A stretch of DNA of 64,000 nucleotides from Pseudomonas sp. Q1-7 (lineage in GTDB: Bacteria > Pseudomonadota > Gammaproteobacteria > Pseudomonadales > Pseudomonadaceae), in the NCBI RefSeq assembly GCF_028010285.1, contig NZ_CP116304.1:4976501-5040500 (forward strand), given 5' to 3'. The notes under the pieces are model-generated. The model saw nothing but the letters and a program-made list of their open reading frames with translations, searched no databases and was not told where the DNA came from. Position numbers and translations under genes: made by a program. Of the stretch, positions 8,683-15,876 are shown in pieces (within the stretch, counting starts at the first letter, position 1; each line of letters opens with the position of its first letter).

Positions 8683-9151
8683 ATCGACCGGCATCTACCT
8701 GGTCGAGTCGCCGGTCACTGAAACCGACATCCTGCTGATGGCTCGGCAGTTGGCGAATCTGCGTCTGCGTCGGGGGCGAGCACTGACCTCACCGAAGGAA
8801 GTGTTCAGCCACCTGCAGGCGCTGCTGGGCGATTACGAGCATGAGGTATTCGCCCTGCTTCTGCTCGACAGCGGGCACCGGGTGATCGTCTTTCACGAAC
8901 TGTTCCGGGGCACCCTGGACAGCGCCAGCGTCTATCCCCGGGAAGTCGTCAAGGCTGCCCTTGAGCACAACGCCGCGGCAACCGTACTGGTCCACAACCA
9001 CCCTTCAGGTGATCCGGAACCCAGCCAAGCGGATCTCACCCTGACCCACAAACTGCGGGAGGCCCTGAACCTGGTCGGGGTACGAACCCTGGACCATATC
9101 GTGGTGGGCCACGAGGGCTGCGTATCGCTGGCGGAACAGGGCTACCTGTAA
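8654..9151 (+). CDS. radC: RadC-like JAB-domain protein of mobile elements
   Basis: This 165-residue protein has the RadC/MPN signature HNHPSGDPEPSQAD (His114, His116, Ser124, Asp127). It lacks the N-terminal helix-hairpin-helix of chromosomal RadC, as is usual for copies on ICEs and prophages. Proposed roles are DNA processing or anti-restriction, but none is firmly shown. The start has AAGGAG upstream and lies inside the end of the Gp3-like gene, so the two are probably co-translated. Confidence 0.88.
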   Translation: MRLHKLKASESTGIYLVESPVTETDILLMARQLANLRLRRGRALTSPKEVFSHLQALLGDYEHEVFALLLLDSGHRVIVFHELFRGTLDSASVYPREVVKAALEHNAAATVLVHNHPSGDPEPSQADLTLTHKLREALNLVGVRTLDHIVVGHEGCVSLAEQGYL

Positions 9152-9164
9152 GGAGAACACGACG

Positions 9165-9374
9165 ATGAAGCTACTACGGATCTTTGCCGCCGTATTCATG
9201 TTCGCCGGCATCCTCGCGGGCTGCCTGGCCCTTCTGCTGCTGGTGCTTCTGATGATGCGGTTTCCGCCACTGCTGATCGCCGTACTGCTGGCGTGCTGGA
9301 TTTTCTGCCGCCTCGTGAACGCATTGGCACCCGGAACAGCCGCGGCAGATTCCGCCACTGCACCACCGAAATAA
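9165..9374 (+). CDS. Small membrane protein
   Basis: This 69-residue protein starts 13 bases after radC behind an AAGGAGA site. It consists of two hydrophobic segments (about 4-25 and 28-48), rich in Leu/Met/Ala, and a short polar tail. It is probably an inner-membrane protein co-transcribed with radC. Function unknown. Confidence 0.6.
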   Translation: MKLLRIFAAVFMFAGILAGCLALLLLVLLMMRFPPLLIAVLLACWIFCRLVNALAPGTAAADSATAPPK

Positions 9375-9428
9375 TCACTACCCCTGAGCCGCCAGGCATG
9401 CACTGGCCGCCTCAACTCAATAGGGAGC

Positions 9429-9740
9429 ATGACGATGAACAGACGGTGTCTGATCTGCGACTCCAGCGCCGTGCTGACACGGGACGCCGCCAAAGGGCTG
9501 ACCCTGCTGACCGGGTTGCTCAATGGCGCAATCAAGGGCGCTCAGCGCCCACATGAGGGGAGCGGCCAGGCCGCTCTTCTCAACGGCCTGGCAGCAGTCG
9601 TACCCGCTTGCCCGGAGGCGCGAAAGGCGGCAGAGGATGTCGCGCGGTTTCACTTCGCCGGCTTCGACTGCCTGTGCCTGCGCTGCGGCGCCTTGTTCGA
9701 CGAGACGGCAGAAAGTCAGGAGGGTCTTAGCCCCGGCTGA
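9429..9740 (+). CDS. Small CxxC...CxxC protein
   Basis: This 103-residue protein starts behind AGGGAG. It has CLIC near the N-terminus and CLCLRCG near the C-terminus, separated by an Ala/Gly-rich middle, so it recalls the zinc-ribbon/glycine-zipper protein at 5170. Its 3' end overlaps the 3' end of the convergent XRE regulator by 14 bases. Function unknown. Confidence 0.6.
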   Translation: MTMNRRCLICDSSAVLTRDAAKGLTLLTGLLNGAIKGAQRPHEGSGQAALLNGLAAVVPACPEARKAAEDVARFHFAGFDCLCLRCGALFDETAESQEGLSPG

Positions 9741-10074
9741 GGCGCTCCACCAGACGCTCTACAAACTCCAGCACCAGCGCACGATCGTCCGAGTTCAGCA
9801 TGGACAGCAGCCCCTGCAGTCGACGCGCCTGATCCTCTGGGCGCGAGCTTCCCTCGGTCAGCAGGTCGGCGGTCTCACAGCCGAAGACAGCCGCCAGTTC
9901 AATCAGACGTTCGACATTGGGCATGACGACCCCACGCTCGATGCGTGAAACGGCCTCACTACCAATCCCCAAGCGCTCCGCGACCTGTTCCTGACTCAGC
10001 TTGCAACGCACTCGCTGGCGAGCAATCGCTTGGCCCACGACTTCCGCCAACTGCTTTGAATCGCTTTTCGACAT
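9727..10074 (-). CDS. XRE-family helix-turn-helix regulator
   Basis: This 115-residue protein has a Cro/C1-type HTH (LSQEQVAERLGIGSEAVSRIE, about 26-46) followed by a helical C-terminal segment. The ATG at 10074 has a GGAGG site and is preferred to an in-frame codon at 10092. It is the only gene on the minus strand in this part of the ICE block and reads against the RadC series, so it may repress element genes. No operator could be assigned. Confidence 0.8.
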   Translation of the reverse strand: MSKSDSKQLAEVVGQAIARQRVRCKLSQEQVAERLGIGSEAVSRIERGVVMPNVERLIELAAVFGCETADLLTEGSSRPEDQARRLQGLLSMLNSDDRALVLEFVERLVERLSRG

Positions 10075-10205
10075 GCCACCCCTCCAGATCAACTCGGATG
10101 GTTGGGCATCAACCTGTTGACATGAAGGACTTCACAAACCGAGACTCAACCCAAAAGGTCGATATTCAACTTTTCCTCCAACTCCAAGCAGGGAGCACAG
10201 AACAG

Positions 10206-10559
10206 ATGCACGTCATCACCGGACTGAACGAAGCGCAGATCGAAAGTCTCGTGCGCAGCAAAGCGTCCTTCGAGATCAACGGCCTCAGAGGCAATTTCAC
10301 GGAAGGCATCAAATTAGTCGAAACCAAGATCGAAAGCGCGGGAATGAAATGCCGTGTCATCAGCGATTTGAAAGGTGCAGCTATGCGCGGTGGAGCACTT
10401 GGGGCGGCGGCCACTGTGATGTCAGCACCAGCGACACTCACCCTGGCTGCACTGACCATTGCAGCAGGTGTCGGCCACGCTCTCGCCACCTACAACCCCG
10501 ATTACGAAATCATCAAGGACTACGTGAACAAACGGCTCAAGGTGCTCTACAAGAAATAG
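10206..10559 (+). CDS. Hypothetical protein with C-terminal hydrophobic segment
   Basis: This is a 117-residue protein if started at ATG 10206, which has GGGAG 13 bases upstream; an ATG at 10122 would add 28 residues but has no visible ribosome site. Residues about 60-100 form an Ala/Gly/Thr-rich hydrophobic stretch that could insert in a membrane, followed by a basic tail (KRLKVLYKK). I do not recognise it. Diverges from the XRE gene. Confidence 0.55.
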   Translation: MHVITGLNEAQIESLVRSKASFEINGLRGNFTEGIKLVETKIESAGMKCRVISDLKGAAMRGGALGAAATVMSAPATLTLAALTIAAGVGHALATYNPDYEIIKDYVNKRLKVLYKK

Positions 10560-10686
10560 CCCTTCAATCCAGAGCTACCAACAGCGAAGAGTTTCGTTTC
10601 ACAGCAGGCGAGCCCTGCTGCGCCAATGGTCGTTCAACAGCCGGATCCTTTCGCTCTCGCAAGAAATCACAGACTGGAGTTACCTC

Positions 10687-11475
10687 ATGAAACGGATACT
10701 CAGCATCCTGCTACTAGCCTTCTGCGTCAACGTCAGCGCCGCTGTCGACTACACGTGGACGAGTCTCGCCATTCCCGACGAGACATCCACTAGCGGTCTC
10801 CCAGAAGCAATTCCATGCATTACCCAGAAAGCCCCTGACGGAAAGCCGCTGCTACGGTGCACGTGGCTAGAAATGTCCCGCGACGTGCTCATCTGGGATG
10901 CTCAGCGCCAGCAGGATGTGCGTTATCGCAACCAAGTGAGCGGTACGTGCCTGCGCGGTAAGTGCCGGACTAGCAATGCCATCGTGGGCGAGTGGAACCA
11001 GGATGGGTTCTTCCTACTCTCCATCTGGTATCGCATCGGTATCAGTTCCGACGGTAAGGCGGTCGCCTATCGCATCGATACCTCGCGCCAGGTGTCCTAC
11101 GCCGAGGCAGGTACGCTCCTGTACCAGTTCTATCTGGATATTGGCGTCCCTGATGATCATCTGGTGCCGACGTTCGATGGGCGCTATGAAGGCGGCTATG
11201 TAGCGTGGCAGACACAGAGAGGAGGAGTTCAAGCTGGGGCCTCGCCATCGTCTGGCCCCTCAGATCAATCTGAATGGCCGGAAGTTACATCCGCCTGGTG
11301 CAATCCGCGCATGGATGACGAGTGCTACATCAATAACCAGAGGGTACCCGTGGCAGACCTTGGTAAGTGGTTGCCTGCCGTTGCTGAATCGAACATCGAT
11401 CAGATCGGCGGGTACTGCGAGACCATCCTCTGTTTTGATAAGGACAATCAGCCTGCCGGTTACCTACTGCAGTAA
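10687..11475 (+). CDS. Secreted hypothetical protein
   Basis: This 262-residue protein has a clear Sec signal peptide (MKRILSILLLAFCVNVSAA, cleavage probably after SAA). The mature part holds eight cysteines, likely disulphide-bonded, and a Ser/Gly-rich linker near 180-195. No family recognised. It is followed by a strong terminator at 11557. Confidence 0.65.
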   Translation: MKRILSILLLAFCVNVSAAVDYTWTSLAIPDETSTSGLPEAIPCITQKAPDGKPLLRCTWLEMSRDVLIWDAQRQQDVRYRNQVSGTCLRGKCRTSNAIVGEWNQDGFFLLSIWYRIGISSDGKAVAYRIDTSRQVSYAEAGTLLYQFYLDIGVPDDHLVPTFDGRYEGGYVAWQTQRGGVQAGASPSSGPSDQSEWPEVTSAWCNPRMDDECYINNQRVPVADLGKWLPAVAESNIDQIGGYCETILCFDKDNQPAGYLLQ

Positions 11476-11556
11476 CGGACCTGAGTTCCACTGGATCAAT
11501 CAACACACTGAACCACCGCTGCTACCTCACTCACCGGCATTGGCCGCACTACCAAC

Positions 11557-11585
11557 AGAGGGAGCCCCAAGCTCCCTCTTTTTTT
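11557..11585 (+). terminator. Intrinsic terminator
   Basis: A 9-bp perfect stem AGAGGGAGC / GCTCCCTCT with a 5-base loop runs into seven T. It ends the plus-strand ICE block and separates it from the convergent NERD gene. Confidence 0.9.
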
Positions 11586-11650
11586 GCCCTCAAATGGCGC
11601 AATGGCGTGGTGTTCTGAAGGCGATGCCGGCTAGGACACTCAACAGCCGA

Positions 11651-12421
11651 CTACAGACTCTGCATCACTCGACACTTGGGAAACGCCGAACAGCCCCAGA
11701 ATTGTTGCCCTGCTTTCGGGCCGGACTTCACAGTGCGGATCAGCAGGACGCTGCCACATTTCGGGCATTTCCGCTCTGCTGTTGGATCACTCCGACGCTT
11801 GAGGTTGTGCACGTGCTCGCGGTGGGTGGCGAGAGTGGGGGCGCGGCGGCCAGTTTGCATGGCCTGCACCATGGTTTCGACTTCAGTCTGGCTGAATATC
11901 GGCTGCTGAAACGACTTGATGTAGCGGATAAAACCAATTCCCTGGGTCACGTTGGCCGGCACCTCGGTTTTGAACGTGCTGCCGCCGACAAAGGTAATCA
12001 CCGAGTGCAGGTACTCAGGGCTGACGCCCAGAGTGGCTTCAAGCGCTTTGAGATGCTTGTAGTTCTGCCGCAACGGATTCTGGAATTTGAAAGTGCGTTT
12101 GTAGAGCTTCTGCGTCCACTGCGCCTGCTTCTCGCTGCCGAAGATCCAGCCGCTCATGTTCTTCGTTTCTAGCACGAAGATGCCGTAGGGCGAGAGGAAT
12201 ACGTGGTCGATTTGGGTGGTGCCGTCTGGAGTGTTCAGGGTGACGTTGTGCAGGCCACGGTAGATTTGCTTGTCCAGTTGCCAGTGAGCGAACAGGCGTA
12301 CCAGGAGCTCGCCAATATGGCCCTTGGCCCAGGGCGACTTGAGTAGGCCAATCAGCAGCATCAGCGGGATTAGCCAACTGACGGTACTCCAGACCTGGGC
12401 GATGATGGGGGTGAAGTCCAT
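11651..12421 (-). CDS. NERD-domain nuclease with topoisomerase-type zinc finger
   Basis: This 256-residue protein starts with a membrane helix (about 14-28), then a NERD domain with PD-(D/E)xK-like residues: Glu38 in GHIGELLV, Asp72 in QIDHVFL and Glu85-x-Lys87 in VLETK. A C-terminal zinc finger (CPKCG ... GCSAFPKC, about 216-250) is of the topoisomerase I zf-C4 type. The predicted role is cleavage of DNA, possibly phage or plasmid DNA, near the membrane. It lies downstream of the methyltransferase-helicase-GIY-YIG genes on the same strand, 100 bases behind them, so it may be a fourth component or a separate unit. Confidence 0.82.
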   Translation of the reverse strand: MDFTPIIAQVWSTVSWLIPLMLLIGLLKSPWAKGHIGELLVRLFAHWQLDKQIYRGLHNVTLNTPDGTTQIDHVFLSPYGIFVLETKNMSGWIFGSEKQAQWTQKLYKRTFKFQNPLRQNYKHLKALEATLGVSPEYLHSVITFVGGSTFKTEVPANVTQGIGFIRYIKSFQQPIFSQTEVETMVQAMQTGRRAPTLATHREHVHNLKRRSDPTAERKCPKCGSVLLIRTVKSGPKAGQQFWGCSAFPKCRVMQSL

Positions 12422-12522
12422 TTCTTAACCTTCGGCGATCCTGAATCTGCCGGATCTTACCCAAACAAACCTCAACAGAGGATAAGGCGCGCGGTTTATT
12501 GGCCTCGCGCCCTGTAGCACAG

Positions 12523-13707
12523 CTATCCCTGCGTGATGAGTCGAGCTGATTGCGGGTCGTACGCCACGCCAGTGATTGAGCCATCACGAATACGCTCCAC
12601 TGCTTCGTCAATCACGTGCAGCGGCACCAGGAACCACTCTCTGGGCTTGACCGGGTTGCCAAAGCGGTCGGGAATGGTCAGCTCTATTTGCGCAGGGCTG
12701 AACAGCCGGTGGAATAAGTTTTCCATCCGTGCGCGATTGATGTTGTGCAGCTTGTAGGTGGCCACAACCTCAACTTCCGCCAATAGGTAGGTGGCGTCCT
12801 TGTCAGCGCCGGCGATGCGTGTTTCCACCTTGCCGCCCGTGACGCCAATTTTGTGGATCAGCTCTCGATGCTCAGCTACGAATGGATGGGTTGAATGGCT
12901 ACGCAGCACGTAAATAGTGCCGCTCTCGATGTCGTCCGGCTCCAGTGCTTCGCCAAACAGAGGACCAGCACCCGCATCGGTAATCCGCCGGCCGGCATCA
13001 TCCTTGTACAGTGCGCGTTGCAAGGATCTTCGCAGTAGATTGCTCTCTGTACCGTTGGAGTAGATCACCCTCAAGCGGGCATCGCTCTCACCATTCGGGG
13101 CCTTAATGGGCTCACCGACTTCGGCCACATAAACCGTCTGTCCGCCAAGGATGAAGAACTGTCCTTCCTCGATGCTGGCATCCCGGATGAAGGTGCGAGT
13201 CACACGGCTGCCTGACTGCAGCTCACGCTGTACCAGCTCAAAAAGCGGCTGGAAGCGCTCGAAGTCCTCGCAACGATCGCGCTGGGCAATCTCCTCGGCC
13301 TCACGCTTCTCAGCATTGCTGCGAACGTGGCGCAGATTCTGGATATCAGCACCATCATCGTCCCCAGCCAATTCCGCCAACAGCTCATCGTCCGTCATGG
13401 AGTAGTCGCCTTGCGGCTCCCGTACCTCGATGGCATTTAGCAGGCCCTGATAGTCCATTGGTTGCAGCAGCACGCGGCATTCTTCTTGTTCGCGCAGGCG
13501 ATCCAGACGCACGGCATACAGGCGCTCGAAGATATCCTTATCGTCGCCGTGGCGCGGCGCGCGGCCGTGCAGCTCAACGAAGCGTTGGATATCCTCGAAG
13601 CCGGCGATGATGCGCTCCTCGCGAGGAGTGAGACCGGCCTTCTTGTCTGAAGTGGCGAAATCGGAAAGCTCCGCTTCCAGCTCATCCAGATCGAATTCGT
13701 TAGCCAT
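12523..13707 (-). CDS. GIY-YIG nuclease-domain protein
   Basis: This 394-residue protein has an acidic, helical N-terminal half (1-160) and a C-terminal GIY-YIG domain of the T5orf172/MUG113 type: TIYVLRS near 264-270, HKIGVTGGKVETRIA near 285-299, and a glutamate in RARMENLFHRLF. It could be the nicking or cleaving component of the adjoining methyltransferase/helicase system. Its start overlaps the helicase end by 8 bases, a sign of translational coupling. Confidence 0.82.
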   Translation of the reverse strand: MANEFDLDELEAELSDFATSDKKAGLTPREERIIAGFEDIQRFVELHGRAPRHGDDKDIFERLYAVRLDRLREQEECRVLLQPMDYQGLLNAIEVREPQGDYSMTDDELLAELAGDDDGADIQNLRHVRSNAEKREAEEIAQRDRCEDFERFQPLFELVQRELQSGSRVTRTFIRDASIEEGQFFILGGQTVYVAEVGEPIKAPNGESDARLRVIYSNGTESNLLRRSLQRALYKDDAGRRITDAGAGPLFGEALEPDDIESGTIYVLRSHSTHPFVAEHRELIHKIGVTGGKVETRIAGADKDATYLLAEVEVVATYKLHNINRARMENLFHRLFSPAQIELTIPDRFGNPVKPREWFLVPLHVIDEAVERIRDGSITGVAYDPQSARLITQG

Positions 13708-15766
13708 AACGGCCCTCTTTCTTGAAACGCATAAAGGCTGCAGCGCCTTCCGCCATGCTCCGCTCCCAAGGGTCTTGAGCTGTCAGGGAAGGCACTCGGC
13801 CATGATCCTTCTTGAACTTTACTGCCCGGACGGCGAGATCTTTGGCCTCTTCTGGCGTCAGACGGGTGCGCTTGGCACCGATTACCGCAGCGACCTGCTT
13901 GAGACTTTCCTCGCTCATGGTCTTGGCCAGAATGGCATATGCCTCGCTGAACGGATTGATCCGGTCGATCAAGTCGATATCCAGCTCGCGCACATCCATC
14001 GCAAACTTGCGCACGCCATCAATCAGAGCCGTACTTGGGGCACCATTCCCCCCGGTAAGCGTACTTTGTGGATCATCGCCCAATACCAATTGCTTGGCTT
14101 GCTGGGTCAAGTTCAGGGCAGCAATGGCGTGCTGGCGAACGGCCTCCTGATCCTCGGCATCCAGCTCCGGATACTTGTCGCGAATGATCTTGCCCATGCG
14201 CAGTTGGGTCAGCTCTTCGGGAACCAGCTCTTCATCGAACAGGCCACGCTCGATGTTGGTCTTGTCCTGTACGAAGCTGGCAATGACCTCGTTCAGGTCT
14301 TCCTGGCAGATACGGTTGGCTTCAGTGCTCTTGGGTTCGGCCAGGCCTTTGATTTCGATCTGCAGATGGCCGGTTTCGTGGTTGAAGCCCACATTGCACT
14401 TGTCCGGCTGATAGCCTGCGTCTCCGTAGTCAAAGCCTTCCTGAGGCCCACTGGTGGGGGTCTTCGGCTTGAACTCGAAGCGCGGTGCCAGAACCTGTTC
14501 CATCAAGAGGCTGGCAGCAATTGCCTTGAGCGTATCGTTCACGGCCTCAGCCACCACCTTCTCGCTAGCATCCGGCTCGGCGATGAGGTTGGTGAAGCGC
14601 GCCCGAGCCTTGCCTGGGGCATCGCGGGTCGCTCGTCCGATGATCTGCACAATCTCGGTCAGACTGGAGCGGTAACCCACTGTGAGTGCATGCTCACACC
14701 AGATCCAGTCGAAGCCCTCTTTGGCCATGCCCAGTGCGATGATGATATCGACATGGTCGCGGTTGTTCTTCTGGCTCGGATCTTTCAAAGCTGCCGCGAC
14801 TTTGTCGCGCTTGGCCGGGTCGTCATCCACCAGGTCGGCAATACGGAGTAAGCGTCCATTGGCGGTCTTCACAAGTTGGAAGCCTGTCACCGGGTCGGTG
14901 CCTTGCCACTCACCGAGCTCTTCGATGATGTGCTCGACCTCCCGGATCTTGTCTTTGGTGCTCTCGCGGGAGTTCACGTTCGGGATGTGGAGGATGGTTT
15001 TTTCGCTATGGTCGAGCACCTTCAGGATGTCGTCGGAGTATGCGCCCGAGTAGAAGTAGTAACCAATGTCTAGCTTCTTCAGGTGCTCGTAGCCGTTGAG
15101 CTGTTCGTAGTAGGTGTAAGTCACGGTATCGAAGCGAGCTTCATCGGTCGGCGCCAGTACGGCCTCGGCATCACCTCGGAAGTAGGAGCCGGTCATGGCG
15201 ACGATGTGCACCTTGTCGCGAGCGATGAATTGGCCCAGGTGGGTGCCCAGTTTATTGTCCGGATTGGCGGAAACATGGTGGAACTCATCCACGGCGATCA
15301 GCCGGTCATCGAAGGCCGCCACACCAAATTTATCCACTGCGAAACGGAACGTGGCATGGGTACAGACCAGGACCTGGTCGCTGCTTTCCAGGAATGCGCC
15401 CACCGCATTGACCTTGCCGCCATCGTCGGTGCCTGGTGCATCACACAGATTCCAGCGAGGCTCTACATGCCAGTCGGCCCAGAAGCCATAGCGGCTAAGG
15501 GGTTCGTCGTGGAAGCTCGATCCAATCGACTTTTCCGGCACCACGATGATGGCCTGCTTGATGTCCTGGTGGGCCAGCTTGTCCAGGGCGATGAACATCA
15601 AGGCCCGGCTTTTACCGGACGCAGGAGGCGACTTGATCAGTAGATACTGCTCGCCGCGTCGCTCGTAGGCGCGCTCCTGCATCGGGCGCATGCCCAGCTC
15701 GTTGGCCTTGGTGGAGCATCCGTTCTGGGCATAGGAAACGGACACAGAGGGAACGGTTTGGGTCAT
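13700..15766 (-). CDS. DEAD/DEAH-type SF2 helicase
   Basis: This 688-residue protein has a Walker A SPPASGKS (46-53), motif II DEFHH (160-164, a DEAH variant), motif III-like MTGSYF and motif VI QIIGRATRD (374-382). The helicase core covers about residues 20-400; the rest, about 290 residues, is helical and unassigned. It is probably the translocating subunit of a restriction-like system with the upstream adenine methyltransferase and downstream GIY-YIG protein. It starts 21 bases after the short RhuM-like remnant. Confidence 0.88.
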   Translation of the reverse strand: MTQTVPSVSVSYAQNGCSTKANELGMRPMQERAYERRGEQYLLIKSPPASGKSRALMFIALDKLAHQDIKQAIIVVPEKSIGSSFHDEPLSRYGFWADWHVEPRWNLCDAPGTDDGGKVNAVGAFLESSDQVLVCTHATFRFAVDKFGVAAFDDRLIAVDEFHHVSANPDNKLGTHLGQFIARDKVHIVAMTGSYFRGDAEAVLAPTDEARFDTVTYTYYEQLNGYEHLKKLDIGYYFYSGAYSDDILKVLDHSEKTILHIPNVNSRESTKDKIREVEHIIEELGEWQGTDPVTGFQLVKTANGRLLRIADLVDDDPAKRDKVAAALKDPSQKNNRDHVDIIIALGMAKEGFDWIWCEHALTVGYRSSLTEIVQIIGRATRDAPGKARARFTNLIAEPDASEKVVAEAVNDTLKAIAASLLMEQVLAPRFEFKPKTPTSGPQEGFDYGDAGYQPDKCNVGFNHETGHLQIEIKGLAEPKSTEANRICQEDLNEVIASFVQDKTNIERGLFDEELVPEELTQLRMGKIIRDKYPELDAEDQEAVRQHAIAALNLTQQAKQLVLGDDPQSTLTGGNGAPSTALIDGVRKFAMDVRELDIDLIDRINPFSEAYAILAKTMSEESLKQVAAVIGAKRTRLTPEEAKDLAVRAVKFKKDHGRVPSLTAQDPWERSMAEGAAAFMRFKKEGRYG

Positions 15767-15786
15767 GACTACGCTTCCATTCAGGG

Positions 15787-15876
15787 CTACTTGCCCGCGT
15801 TTTTAAGGATGTGTTCAACGCGCAGATGCAATCGCGTCTGGCCATCCTCCGAACTATAAAGAATCAGGTCTGTCAT
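15787..15876 (-). pseudogene. 29-codon remnant resembling the start of a RhuM-family protein
   Basis: An ATG overlapping the methyltransferase stop (ATGA) opens a 29-codon frame. Its first 20 residues, MTDLILYSSEDGQTRLHLRV, match the usual beginning of RhuM-family (virulence/Fic-associated) proteins, which then continue for about 300 residues. Here the frame instead ends after HILKNAGK. I read it as an internal deletion that kept the coupled start and perhaps the last codons of a former operon member. It may still help couple translation to the helicase. Confidence 0.5.

Noticed and set aside
9945..10205. 5' extension of the small gene ending at 10559
   Set aside because: The extension would overlap the divergent XRE gene by over 100 bases and has no ribosome site; the start at 10206 is preferred.
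13607..14851. 414-codon plus-strand frame opposite the helicase
   Set aside because: No domain; the minus-strand helicase motifs I to VI are unambiguous.
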